A stretch of 41,118 nucleotides of DNA from JAVBLQ01 sp031553435 (GCA_031553435.1 JAVBLQ010000071.1:1-41118); one strand, 5' to 3'; shown: positions 7,988 to 16,742, counted from the first letter of the stretch. Made by a program: numbers and translations. Notes: generated by a model from the sequence alone, not told the origin.

Positions 7988-8078
7988 CATATAACGAATA
8001 ATTTTTTAAATCAGATAATAATGAATGAACCAGTCCGTAATCTTTTGTTAAAAAATGTGTGACTTGAACTATTATCAT
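7971..8078 (-). CDS. candidate carB leader peptide (35 codons)
   Basis: On the minus strand an ATG (A at 8078) opens a frame that reads MIIVQVTHFLTKDYG..., ends in YSLYDALAF and stops with TAA at 7971-7973, inside the loop of the carB leader terminator. It begins about 18 bases after the expected transcription start. A ribosome finishing this frame would cover the ascending arm of the hairpin and prevent it from forming. The leader RNA has several U-rich stretches before the hairpin. This matches the layout of the pyrBI leader of enteric bacteria, where low UTP makes RNA polymerase pause and lets the ribosome catch up. No run of arginine or other regulatory codons is present, so classic amino-acid attenuation is less likely. 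Length alone is not significant in such AT-rich DNA; no Shine-Dalgarno is visible. Confidence 0.45.
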   Translation of the reverse strand: MIIVQVTHFLTKDYGLVHSLLSDLKNYSLYDALAF

Positions 8079-8102
8079 TATTGGGAATTTTTTAATTGGG
8101 GA

Positions 8103-8110
8103 CAAAGGTA
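8103..8110 (-). promoter_or_regulatory. probable carB promoter, -7 box TACCTTTG
   Basis: The minus strand carries TACCTTTG, matching TAnnTTTG, about 220 bases before carB. The nearest TTTG upstream is 25 bases away, longer than usual. A start of transcription near 8096 would place the 35-codon frame and terminator in a leader of about 215 bases. Confidence 0.6.
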
Positions 8111-8127
8111 ATATTTTTTGGTGAAAT

Positions 8128-8175
8128 TTCAGTCTCAAAATTGAAATAAATTTGCATACTCATTTTGAGACTGAA
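8128..8175. terminator. 14-bp perfect inverted repeat behind the T9SS gene
   Basis: ttcagtctcaaaat and attttgagactgaa are perfectly complementary around a 20-base loop. It lies 16 bases after the stop of the minus-strand secreted protein gene and just upstream of the carB promoter, so it can act as a terminator; its inner edge also covers the carB -33 region, so an operator role is possible. Confidence 0.6.
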
Positions 8176-8190
8176 ATAGTAAGTAAAGAA

Positions 8191-11100
8191 TTATTTTATT
8201 TTAATTTTAGATACTTGTTCTGTTTCCGAACTTTGTAACGTGATAAAATAAAATCCGGCATTCAATTTACCGGCATCAAACGAGATTCGATTCAATCCGG
8301 CTTTCGCTTCGCCATTATAAATATCCATAATCTTTTGACCTACATTATTATGCAAACTCAAACTTATATTTTCTGTTTTTTGCAGATTAAATTCAATGAT
8401 CGCTACGTTTTTAATTGGATTGGGAATCACTGTTAATCCCCGGGTATCATTTTCCCGGAATTTAATATTCGTAGGTATCAAAAGCACCGTAAGCTCAGCT
8501 TCGGATTTCATATCTTCTATATTCCCTACATTATCTGTAGCTGTAACATAGAATTTATACATATTGCCTTGCTTCCCTTCAAATTCTCCGGATATATCCT
8601 TTGTATTATACAACCAATGAATATAATCTTTATCATTTTCAGAAACATACATATTATAATTTGCAATTCCTGAGCCGGAATCGGTTCCACCCCAAGACAA
8701 TATGATAACAGAATCTTTCATTATTTCATAAGAAGGATTAATGCTACTTACCGGTTTTTCCAAATCAAGCGTATTGATATATACATTTGTAGCGAGAGGT
8801 TCATTCAGATCAAATATAATATGTGCTTGATTTTCAATGGTATTTCCATGCATCAACTCTGATAGAAGTCCTATCGAATAAGTTACGTTTCCTTCTCCTA
8901 CCGGCGGGTTGATGTTAGGATAAAGAATGCCTAAATTCGGATTTTCCGTCAAATCCATTGTTACAGGATCCAACGCTATCAGATGCCAGTTGATAATTCC
9001 TTTTATTTTATCAAATATAGCAGAAACACGGACTATGATATTTTCACCTTTGCTTCGCATATCCACATCAGTACTGAATATATTTTCTCCGGAAGGAGCT
9101 TCTATCGTAATGTCGCGGAAAGTAAACGTTCCAAAACTGAATTGTTCGGGATTAAATTTTGTTAAATCCAATGTATCAGTTAAGAAAATTTCCTGAGCCG
9201 GAGCTGTTGCTTTTTCCGGATCATTTTCGAAATAGATAGCATAATTCAGATAATCACGTTTATTAATGTGGTTTTGATCAGCATAACCGGCTGGACCAAG
9301 TATTTCATTCGGATCAGAAGATCGGAATTGAGATACAGAATGGTTACTTTCACCACATTCCAGCAAAAAGCCCATACATTCAGAACAATCCACCATAGCA
9401 AGGCAAGAATTTGCTTCTCCTATATAAAGCGGATTTATTTTATATTTTTTTCCATGACAATCTTTACAATCATCTGTTCCTGTTGCACTTCCTGTTCCTC
9501 TCAATGATACTTTTTTCAAAGATGAGCTACAACTTTGTACCAAATCAAAAACTTTAAATGCAAAGTTAAAATATCTTTTACGATCAATATTTGTCGGATC
9601 TTTACTATTCGGCATACCTATCGCATCTAATAACATGGTTGCTATCCCTGCATTATAACATTGCATATTGATATTCATGTTATCCTCGAAGATATATCCG
9701 GAAATATGGTCTGTATTTTCCTTCTGATCAACAAGATTAGTCCCAAAATAGTGTTCGTTCAATATTTGCTTTGGCTGGCAGATAAAATCAATTCTATCTT
9801 CGATTGTCGGTTTGAACTTGAAAGATATTGAACCGGTTTCATTGGCAAGAACATGGGGAATCAAAACTGATAATACTCTGACATCCTGATCATAGACTTT
9901 TCCATTAATTTCTCTGACATTAAAGAAATTATCTGTATTTTCCAATTTTTCTCCGGTTACGGGATCAATCAAATCAAACAATAAGTCTACTTCCAAATTT
10001 GTCGGCATAAATATATTGATGGGAAGACCGAAAATGTCAAGATTTCCATTGTTGCCATAATGAATGGTCATTGTTTGCCATCGACCAATAACAAAACGGT
10101 CAAATCCTTCAAATTTAACCCAGGTATCCGGCTGTCTGGCTTCTTCGATCTCAAACCCGTTTGTGAATGTGTAAGTTTTTCCTTTGGAAATAATTACAAC
10201 ATCATAAAACCCAATAGTTTTATCTTTTAAATCAAAGGTTGTACAAACAATTCCCGGCTCCTTTTTATACATAGAATATGTATCTATGGTTTCCCCTCCT
10301 TTCACAAGTTTAACAATAACATTCTCATCTAAACCACCTCCAAGCACATCGAAAGAAGCAAGACCTCCATTTCCACCTTTATTATTTGTGATTTTTTTGA
10401 CTCCTTCAATTTCAATATAATGTTTGATACTATCAGTGAGTTCATTGTTATGAGCAATGAGTTTTACAAGATAAGCTCCTGGCTCAGTATAAGCATGTTC
10501 CGGATGCACTTGTGTAGTTGTATTTCCATCCCCAAAATCCCATTCATACCTATCTGCATATTTTGTTGTATTAGTAAATGTTACTTCCGACAAACCTGTG
10601 ATAGTTGTAAATCCAGCCTCTACCGGACGATAAAAATGTTCAGTCATCACAGGACTCCATTGTCCAACTACATCTTTAAATCGGAAACTAACAGTATTGG
10701 TTGCTTTACCCCCAAGTGTACAGTCCAAATTATCCAGTAAAATGAAACTCTTTACTTCGTTAATTGTTCCCGAAAATTTTTTATCGTATTGATCATTGAT
10801 CCAATATTCGTAAGCTACAAGCTTATTATCTATCAATTGAGGCAATTTATTGAAATATTGTGAAACTGTGCTGCTCCATTTTCCATTTGCATCTTTGAAG
10901 CGTATATTGATATGATGCAACCCATTGGAAAGCGAATCCAAATCAAGGCTTTGTGCAAATACAAACTGGGAAGAAGGATTAATTTTTTGTTCTTTCCGTT
11001 CCTTTTGATTATCCAACCAATATTCATATGCGATGATATTGTTGCTTAAAGGCAACTTCGTCTTATAAAAATAAGACGATATGACAGGCGACCATTTTCC

Positions 11101-11325
11101 GGCATTATCCCGGAACCTTGCATTGAATGTATGTATTCCCTGTGTCAGATTTTCACAGGAAACAGTTGTTTGCCACAAAAACATTTTTGATGGAGTGATT
11201 ATTTCAGATTTTCTATTTGAATAATCATCATCCGTCCAATATTCATATTTTGTTATATTATACTGTTGTGCAGATAATCCTCCAATGACAAACAACATGC
11301 AGATTAGTATATAAATCTGTTTCAT
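8191..11325 (-). CDS. large secreted protein with PKD domain and T9SS C-terminal sorting domain
   Basis: A 1044-residue exported protein. It has a signal peptide (MKQIYILICMLFVIGGLSAQ), then three copies of a roughly 65-residue module starting YEYW and ending in a G-x-W-S pattern with F-Y/F (about 27-86, 100-158, 172-232), a PKD domain (about 237-306, with YEWDFGDGNTT), beta-rich stretches, a cysteine-rich segment (DDCKDCHGKKY ... CLAMVDCSECMGFLLECGE), a region beginning SSDPNEILGPAGY that resembles the conserved DUF7619-type block of T9SS cargo, a fibronectin-III-like domain (SWGGTDSGSGIANYNMYV), and a C-terminal domain with VIPNPIKNVAIIEF, NVGQKIMDI and LNAGFYFITLQ, typical of type A T9SS sorting signals. 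It is therefore probably surface-attached or released through T9SS. The function is unknown. It follows the beta-helix gene by 21 bases in one operon. Confidence 0.88.
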   Translation of the reverse strand: MKQIYILICMLFVIGGLSAQQYNITKYEYWTDDDYSNRKSEIITPSKMFLWQTTVSCENLTQGIHTFNARFRDNAGKWSPVISSYFYKTKLPLSNNIIAYEYWLDNQKERKEQKINPSSQFVFAQSLDLDSLSNGLHHINIRFKDANGKWSSTVSQYFNKLPQLIDNKLVAYEYWINDQYDKKFSGTINEVKSFILLDNLDCTLGGKATNTVSFRFKDVVGQWSPVMTEHFYRPVEAGFTTITGLSEVTFTNTTKYADRYEWDFGDGNTTTQVHPEHAYTEPGAYLVKLIAHNNELTDSIKHYIEIEGVKKITNNKGGNGGLASFDVLGGGLDENVIVKLVKGGETIDTYSMYKKEPGIVCTTFDLKDKTIGFYDVVIISKGKTYTFTNGFEIEEARQPDTWVKFEGFDRFVIGRWQTMTIHYGNNGNLDIFGLPINIFMPTNLEVDLLFDLIDPVTGEKLENTDNFFNVREINGKVYDQDVRVLSVLIPHVLANETGSISFKFKPTIEDRIDFICQPKQILNEHYFGTNLVDQKENTDHISGYIFEDNMNINMQCYNAGIATMLLDAIGMPNSKDPTNIDRKRYFNFAFKVFDLVQSCSSSLKKVSLRGTGSATGTDDCKDCHGKKYKINPLYIGEANSCLAMVDCSECMGFLLECGESNHSVSQFRSSDPNEILGPAGYADQNHINKRDYLNYAIYFENDPEKATAPAQEIFLTDTLDLTKFNPEQFSFGTFTFRDITIEAPSGENIFSTDVDMRSKGENIIVRVSAIFDKIKGIINWHLIALDPVTMDLTENPNLGILYPNINPPVGEGNVTYSIGLLSELMHGNTIENQAHIIFDLNEPLATNVYINTLDLEKPVSSINPSYEIMKDSVIILSWGGTDSGSGIANYNMYVSENDKDYIHWLYNTKDISGEFEGKQGNMYKFYVTATDNVGNIEDMKSEAELTVLLIPTNIKFRENDTRGLTVIPNPIKNVAIIEFNLQKTENISLSLHNNVGQKIMDIYNGEAKAGLNRISFDAGKLNAGFYFITLQSSETEQVSKIKIK

Positions 11326-11346
11326 TATTATTTATTTTTAGAGTTA

Positions 11347-12414
11347 TTATCTATCTTGTGCGGAAACTTTGATTTCTATTTTCAAATTTCCGGCAGCATC
11401 TGTCTGGGCAGATATAATTGATTTATCAATATGTGGATTGAGCGGAATAGCTCCTCTTTTATAAGGAGTACTTCCTCCAAAAATGCCGATGTCTGTTCCA
11501 TCGGTTCCAGCATTTTTACAAGGACTTGTTAGTTTTATATCTAAATTTTTGGGCAGGTTTAAAAGATTCTCTTCAAATGTATTACCCGGGTCTTGATTCA
11601 TTAAATTATTAATGCCGGTATTGGTTCCTACCGGAAAAGTAAAATTACTTTTGAAAGCATTATTATTAAATGCACAATTTACGTGTCCATGGTCGGTATT
11701 AACAGCTTCATTTGCAATATAATTATTTTCTATAATGCATGTATTTAAAGATCGAAGGCCATGATCCGGCATTACATTATTGTATATATAAGAATTGTTC
11801 AGACTTGAAACAGGATAAATTGTACCACTCCACCCCATGAAACGACCCAATAATAAGTTATTGTTTATCCAACAATTGGAAGCTGATACTCCGGATATTC
11901 CAGTTCCAAAATTTTCCTGAATAAAGATATTTTTTATTTTATTGGGATTTTGAACTGTTGATTCTATTCCCAATATAATTTGATAAAAGATATTTCTGGA
12001 GATAGTAATATTCTCGATCTCCTGAAAAACATTATTTGCTTCATCCCGATGACCGAAAGTGATATCGTTGACAACACATCCCATCAGGAGACTCCCATTC
12101 GATCCGTTTGTGAAATTGATGTTGGCCGGATCGGTTCCTTTTCTCAATTCTGTCCTTTTCAAACCTCCAATCGAATCGGTATCACATCCGGCTCCGATCA
12201 AAGCTAATTTTTTATCGATAATGATATCGTTTTGAACTTCAATCAATGCTCCCGGTAAATAAATGGTATCACCCGCAACCGCTTTTTGAATAGCTTCCTC
12301 AAGAGAAGAGTAGAACTCTGTTTTCACTCCATTCTGCACATTAAACTTTTGTTGTGCAAACATCACATTAATTGTACACAGTACAAATACAGAGAAAAAA
12401 ATAGTCTTTTTCAT
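11347..12414 (-). CDS. secreted parallel beta-helix protein
   Basis: A 355-residue protein with a signal peptide (MKKTIFFSVFVLCTINVMFAQ) followed by a segment typical of the start of right-handed beta-helix proteins: a short repeat with SSLEEAIQKAVAGDTIYLPGALIEV, then DIIIDKKLALIGAG. Through the middle are asparagine-rich turns with recurring ENITISRNIF, NNNLLLG, NSYIYNNVM and IENNYIAN units, as in pectin-lyase-fold proteins, followed by SPCKNAGTDGTDIGIFGG, a common end of such domains. No catalytic residues can be assigned and no C-terminal T9SS domain is seen. It is the first gene of a two-gene unit with the PKD/T9SS protein, which suggests the two are exported together. The start is supported by the signal peptide. 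Confidence 0.85.
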   Translation of the reverse strand: MKKTIFFSVFVLCTINVMFAQQKFNVQNGVKTEFYSSLEEAIQKAVAGDTIYLPGALIEVQNDIIIDKKLALIGAGCDTDSIGGLKRTELRKGTDPANINFTNGSNGSLLMGCVVNDITFGHRDEANNVFQEIENITISRNIFYQIILGIESTVQNPNKIKNIFIQENFGTGISGVSASNCWINNNLLLGRFMGWSGTIYPVSSLNNSYIYNNVMPDHGLRSLNTCIIENNYIANEAVNTDHGHVNCAFNNNAFKSNFTFPVGTNTGINNLMNQDPGNTFEENLLNLPKNLDIKLTSPCKNAGTDGTDIGIFGGSTPYKRGAIPLNPHIDKSIISAQTDAAGNLKIEIKVSAQDR

Positions 12415-12500
12415 AATGAGTAATTATTTAGAATTGAATATAAACAAATTATGAAATCTTCCCCAGGGTATATTGAAGTAACAAACATAGATTTTTTCAT
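12411..12500 (-). other. possible 29-codon upstream open frame
   Basis: On the minus strand an ATG with A at 12500 opens 29 codons (MKKSMFVTSIYPGED...) whose TGA overlaps the ATG of the beta-helix gene as ATGA. It lies just downstream of a TAATTTTG box. Such an overlap could couple translation, but a frame this short can arise by chance in AT-rich DNA. Confidence 0.2.
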
Positions 12501-12522
12501 ATAAAATATATAATTTTTTATG

Positions 12523-12530
12523 CAAAATTA
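12523..12530 (-). promoter_or_regulatory. possible promoter of the beta-helix operon, -7 box TAATTTTG
   Basis: The minus strand carries TAATTTTG about 110 bases before the ATG. The adjoining gttaaagtttaac (12532-12544) is a perfect 6-1-6 palindrome where the -33 box would be and could be an operator. Confidence 0.4.
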
Positions 12531-12632
12531 AGTTAAAGTTTAACCTGGAATATATATATTTAAATATGCTAAATTCTGAACTTTTTGATACTTCCTATTG
12601 TTTTTAAGAATGAAATCATAAAATTTTGCTAG

Positions 12633-13142
12633 ATGAAACTCTTAAAAATATCTCACATCACCCTTTTACTCATTTTTCCTGCCTTACTGCATGCACAGCA
12701 AACAGTAAAGGCATCCGGATACACGATTCCGGTTTACAATTTTCAGCAATTCGAACCGTTCTTGCATCCAACATCAAAAGACACTACTTATGTAATTAAT
12801 TTCTGGGCGACTTATTGTGCTCCTTGTATCAAAGAATTGCCTTTTTTTGAACAAGCAGGAAAAGATTATGCTTCAAAAAAAGTGAAAGTGATATTGGTCA
12901 GCCTCGATTTTAAGGCGCAAATAGAATCCCGGGTGATTCCGTTTTTGCAACGAGGAAAGATAACATCCAAGGTGCTTGTGTTGAGTGACCCCAACGCAAA
13001 TGCATGGATTGATAAAGTTGATCCTTCCTGGAGCGGAGCTCTTCCGGCAACAATAATCATTAAAGGTAACAAACGTGAATTTTACGAAAAATCATTTACT
13101 CAAAACGAGCTTAATCAATTAATAACTAAATTTTTACAATGA
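12633..13142 (+). CDS. TlpA-like periplasmic thioredoxin
   Basis: A 169-residue thioredoxin-fold protein with an N-terminal signal peptide (MKLLKISHITLLLIFPALLHAQ), so it acts outside the cytoplasm. The active site WATYCAPC (Cys62 and Cys65) and the cis-proline segment GALPATIIIKG are both present, so it should be redox active, probably reducing or exchanging disulfides in envelope proteins in the manner of TlpA/ResA. Length is typical. Its TGA overlaps the ATG of the next gene (ATGA at 13139-13142), so the two are translationally coupled, and both are thioredoxin-fold exported proteins; they may serve the same target or a defence against peroxide. The partner is not known. The start is chosen from the signal peptide. 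Confidence 0.9.
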   Translation: MKLLKISHITLLLIFPALLHAQQTVKASGYTIPVYNFQQFEPFLHPTSKDTTYVINFWATYCAPCIKELPFFEQAGKDYASKKVKVILVSLDFKAQIESRVIPFLQRGKITSKVLVLSDPNANAWIDKVDPSWSGALPATIIIKGNKREFYEKSFTQNELNQLITKFLQ

Positions 13143-13747
13143 TGAAAAGGATTGTTTTTTTAATAAGTTTTATTTGTGTTGTTGTATTGAATACTTCCGC
13201 CCAAGGATATAAAGTCGGCGATGTAGCCTCTGATTTCAAATTGAAAAATGTGGATGGAAAAATGGTTTCGCTATCCGATTACTCTAAAGCCAAAGGTTTT
13301 ATCATTATTTTTACGTGCAACCATTGTCCGTATGCAAAAGCATATGAAGATAGAATCATTCAGTTGGACAAAAAATATAAGGCTTTAGGTTATCCGGTCA
13401 TTGCCATTAATCCGAATGATCCGGCTGTTCAACCCGATGATAGTTACGCAAAAATGCAGGAAAGAGCCAAAGAAAAGGGGTTCACATTTCCTTACTTATT
13501 TGATGACGGACAAAAAGTTTTTCCGGCCTATGGAGCTACCCGTACACCTCACGTATTTGTTCTACAAAAAACGGATAAAGGAAATGTGGTTCGCTATATC
13601 GGAGCAATCGATGATAATTACGAAGATGCTTCGGCCGTAAAAACTCCTTATGTGCAAAATGCGGTAAATGCTTTGTTATCGGGGGAAACCGTTAGTCCTG
13701 ATTATACAAAAGCCATCGGTTGCAGCATTAAAACTGCTAGTAAGTAG
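13139..13747 (+). CDS. exported thioredoxin/peroxiredoxin-like protein
   Basis: A 202-residue protein of the redoxin type with a signal peptide (MKRIVFLISFICVVVLNTSAQ). The fold starts GYKVGDVASDFKLKNVDGKMVSLSDY, and the active-site region reads FTCNHCPYAKAYEDR, with Cys60 and Cys63 spaced as C-x-x-C; later FDDGQKVFPAYGATRTPHVFVL gives the cis-proline. This FTCNHCPYA pattern marks a widespread group of thioredoxin-like proteins of about 200 residues in Bacteroidota; the exact reaction is unknown. It overlaps the preceding thioredoxin gene by four bases, and MKRI at 13142 is an alternative start one codon later. Its 3' end overlaps the 3' end of the convergent M16 gene by 11 bases. Confidence 0.9.
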   Translation: MMKRIVFLISFICVVVLNTSAQGYKVGDVASDFKLKNVDGKMVSLSDYSKAKGFIIIFTCNHCPYAKAYEDRIIQLDKKYKALGYPVIAINPNDPAVQPDDSYAKMQERAKEKGFTFPYLFDDGQKVFPAYGATRTPHVFVLQKTDKGNVVRYIGAIDDNYEDASAVKTPYVQNAVNALLSGETVSPDYTKAIGCSIKTASK

Positions 13748-16688
13748 ATTTTACTCCGATCATCATCACATCCACCAGATTACCTTGTTGTTCAAGGTCT
13801 TTTGCAAAATTTTTCATATCACTTGGAGTTATGTTGTCTAAAAGTTTCAAATAGTCTGTATTAGCATCATAGCCCAAGTGGTAATAATTCATAATTGTAT
13901 TCTTCCAATAATTATTATCCAGGATGTCTTTGGCATATTTTTTCCGCATCAAATCTTTTATGGAATTGAAGTCTTCAGTTTTGGGGCCTGTTTCCATGAA
14001 ACTATTCATTTCCTGTTTGATGAATCCTGAAAACAAATCTTTTTGGAAAGAATCTATTTCGAAAGCTATGTGCAAAGTAGCTTGTCCCACAGGATAATCG
14101 GCAATATTACTGATTACATTGAGCTCTTGATTTTCGCCTGATTTATCTTTGAGTTTCTCCGTCAATTGTTTTTTCAATATCTGTCGAAGAAAATCCATCT
14201 TGATCCGGTTCAATAATGTAGGTTCAAAAGTGCCGGAGTAAATATTAGTCACATAAGTTTGCGGATTTTCCATTGGTTTCTCAAAATAATTTTTGATTAC
14301 TCCTTTATTATACATCATATTTACCGGAAAAAATGATTCTTTCCTGTTGGTCGATGGCAAACTGGCAAGATATTGAGTGATAAAAGGTTTTACAATATTC
14401 GCATCTATATTTCCGACGAAAACAAAAGTAAAATTGCCGGCATCCGAATAGCGGTCTTTTCGCCAGGACATAATCGTATCATAATTCAACTGTGGAATTT
14501 CATTTGCTTTTATCTGAGCATTTCTTGTCAAATCTGCGTATAAAGACTTAATGATTGTATCAACCATTGTTGTAGTAGGTTGTGTTTCCAGTTTTTCAAG
14601 ATCGGAACGATTTTTAATCAAATATGACAGAAATGTTTTTTTATCTTCCCTCGGACTTGTAAAATTTAAATATATTAATTCCAGCATTGTCTCGAACTCT
14701 TTCATGACAGATCTTCCTGTTAGTCCTTCAGTCGTTACATTGATAGTCGGAGATACGAAAACTGATTTTCCTCCAAGTATTTTATTCAAATCGGCCTTGC
14801 TGAATTTACTCAATCCTCCCAATGTGGATATTTCAGGATATAATTTAATATTGGCAGGGTTTGTCTCGGGAAAAAGAGATGTTCCTCCGGCGCTGATTGC
14901 TCCCATCAATATCTCATTGTCTTTGAACTTGGTTTGTTTAATAATCACTTTTACGCCATTAGACAAAACAAAATTGGTTGTACCAAAACGGCTGTCTTTT
15001 GTCTCCGATTTGATGGTTCCGGCCTTGGGTAAAGTGGTCATCAAAGGTTCGTCACCTGTTAGATTGGAAATTTCTTCAATAATTTCTTCTTTTATAATTT
15101 CTTTCTTAACCGGCTCTTTTTCAAGAATTTTAACTGGGGGTGTTGTTTCATTTTTTTTAATTGGTTCCTGTTCAACTTTCTTAACAGGTTGTTGTTCAAC
15201 AACTTCTTTTTTAATAATAGTTTCTTTCAATTGTAAATTCTCAAAATAGTATTCATTAAACCAATTGGAAAGCTCTGTTTTTGAAGGAGTAACAACATCT
15301 TTTCCATCCGGTATCAATAAAGAAATTGCAATATTTTTATCTCCGATGAGTTGAGCAAAAAAACGATTGACCAAGGCCAGATTAATCCTGGAATCAATAT
15401 TTTTGATGGCATCATATTCATACTCTATTCCGGTCATATAACCCTCTAGCGTAAAGTGATTTGCACAAGTTATAGCATAGGTTTTATTTTCTTCATTTGC
15501 TCTTTCTTTAAATGCCATTTCGTACATCAAAAGAATATTTTTCCTGGCTTTTTCAAATTCCGCCTCGGTAAATCCTTCCTTTTTTGCTCTCAATGTCTCT
15601 TCCAGAATTATTTTGAGAGATTTATTTATTTCATTTTCCTTTACAGTTGCTGTAAGTGTCCAGGCATCTGTATTTTTTGCAACCAAAAAGTCTCCATCAT
15701 AGCCTTTGGCGCTTGTAAAAGGGATATCAGATTTTTGTCCCAATTCAGAAAAACGAGCATAAAATATATTTGAAACAATCATTTTAATGTAATCTGTTAT
15801 CAAAGTTTGCATCGAAGCATATTGGCCTCCCGATTGGGAATCATGTTTAAAATATACTGAAATCTGTGTTTGAGGTATTTCTTTGTCTTTCACAATTCCT
15901 ATCAAAGGTTCATTGTTGTCCGGGATAGAAAAATATTTCTTTTCGACAGAATTGGTTTGTTTCGGAATATTGGAAAAAATATTTTTTATTTTCTTTTCCA
16001 CCAAAGCCACGTTAATGTCTCCTACAATGATAATAGACTGATTTTCTGGAGCATTCCATTTTTTATAAAAATTCAGAAGATTTTGAGAGTTAAAATTTTT
16101 GACTGTTTCTATTTTCCCATAGGGCATACATTTTGCATATGGAGTTTCAGGCATAATTTGAGGCAATAATTTTTCCACCTGGGTAAACGGATTATTTTTA
16201 CCCGTTTTTATTTCCTCATAAACCAGATTACGTGTTTTTTCAATGGATCCGGAAGAAAAAGATGTCGGTGCAACCCATTCTCGCAAAATCAACAGACAAC
16301 TATCTATCACTCCTTCTTTTACCACAGACACATCAGAAATACAATACAAAGCATCGTCATAATCGGTGAAGGTCGTTAAATGTTCTTTATATTTTGCAAG
16401 TGTAATTTTAAAGTATTGCTCGATAAAATGTAGCATTCCCAATTGACTGCTCTCTTCCGAAACAAAACCGTTTTTTTGAGTAAGATAAAACTCTGCATGT
16501 TGTTCCGGTATCTTATTGTTCCGGATATAATAAGTAAGTCCATTATCTAATTTTCCGCACCGCACTTTCGGATCTAAAGGTAATAGAAATGAATTCGGGT
16601 CTGAAAAGTTTGTTTTTTGAGCATTTATATAAAAAAAGGGAATTTGCAACAGGATTAAGGCAAAAAATGCCAATAATTGTTTTTTCAT
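13737..16688 (-). CDS. M16 family peptidase-like protein with degenerate zinc site
   Basis: A 983-residue exported protein of the insulinase (M16) type: signal peptide (to about INAQ at 24), then LDPKVRCGKLDNGLTYYIRNN, the usual beginning of the tandem M16 proteases of Bacteroidota. The canonical zinc motif H-x-x-E-H is here HFIEQ (His87, Glu90, Gln91), so the second histidine ligand is missing; the conserved FNGT segment after it is absent. The downstream acidic pair is kept (LVYEEIKTG, Glu158/159). The two M16 halves are joined by a lysine/glutamate/proline-rich linker (about residues 495-545, with repeated QPVKK, EPIKK and EPVKK words). The C-terminal half keeps the fold (FGTTNFVLSNGVKVIIKQTKFKDNE). 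It may be a non-catalytic partner or have altered activity. It is transcribed alone and converges on the thioredoxin pair. Confidence 0.88.
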   Translation of the reverse strand: MKKQLLAFFALILLQIPFFYINAQKTNFSDPNSFLLPLDPKVRCGKLDNGLTYYIRNNKIPEQHAEFYLTQKNGFVSEESSQLGMLHFIEQYFKITLAKYKEHLTTFTDYDDALYCISDVSVVKEGVIDSCLLILREWVAPTSFSSGSIEKTRNLVYEEIKTGKNNPFTQVEKLLPQIMPETPYAKCMPYGKIETVKNFNSQNLLNFYKKWNAPENQSIIIVGDINVALVEKKIKNIFSNIPKQTNSVEKKYFSIPDNNEPLIGIVKDKEIPQTQISVYFKHDSQSGGQYASMQTLITDYIKMIVSNIFYARFSELGQKSDIPFTSAKGYDGDFLVAKNTDAWTLTATVKENEINKSLKIILEETLRAKKEGFTEAEFEKARKNILLMYEMAFKERANEENKTYAITCANHFTLEGYMTGIEYEYDAIKNIDSRINLALVNRFFAQLIGDKNIAISLLIPDGKDVVTPSKTELSNWFNEYYFENLQLKETIIKKEVVEQQPVKKVEQEPIKKNETTPPVKILEKEPVKKEIIKEEIIEEISNLTGDEPLMTTLPKAGTIKSETKDSRFGTTNFVLSNGVKVIIKQTKFKDNEILMGAISAGGTSLFPETNPANIKLYPEISTLGGLSKFSKADLNKILGGKSVFVSPTINVTTEGLTGRSVMKEFETMLELIYLNFTSPREDKKTFLSYLIKNRSDLEKLETQPTTTMVDTIIKSLYADLTRNAQIKANEIPQLNYDTIMSWRKDRYSDAGNFTFVFVGNIDANIVKPFITQYLASLPSTNRKESFFPVNMMYNKGVIKNYFEKPMENPQTYVTNIYSGTFEPTLLNRIKMDFLRQILKKQLTEKLKDKSGENQELNVISNIADYPVGQATLHIAFEIDSFQKDLFSGFIKQEMNSFMETGPKTEDFNSIKDLMRKKYAKDILDNNYWKNTIMNYYHLGYDANTDYLKLLDNITPSDMKNFAKDLEQQGNLVDVMMIGVKSTY

Positions 16689-16742
16689 GTTTCATGAAGT
16701 TAATTATGCCGGGCAAATTTATTAAAAAATAATTATCTTTCT

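Noticed and set aside
7802..7990. 62-codon minus-strand frame over the carB leader and start
   Set aside because: It runs through the terminator, the heptad tract and into carB in another frame; low-complexity translation, no family pattern. The 35-codon frame at 7971-8078 fits the leader layout better.
7882..8100. PyrR-type binding loop or riboswitch in the carB leader
   Set aside because: No sequence resembling the PyrR anti-antiterminator loop and no known riboswitch core was seen; only the leader frame and simple terminator are supported.
13737..13747. 11-bp overlap of convergent gene ends as a regulatory feature
   Set aside because: Short tail-to-tail overlaps are common in compact genomes and nothing else marks this one.
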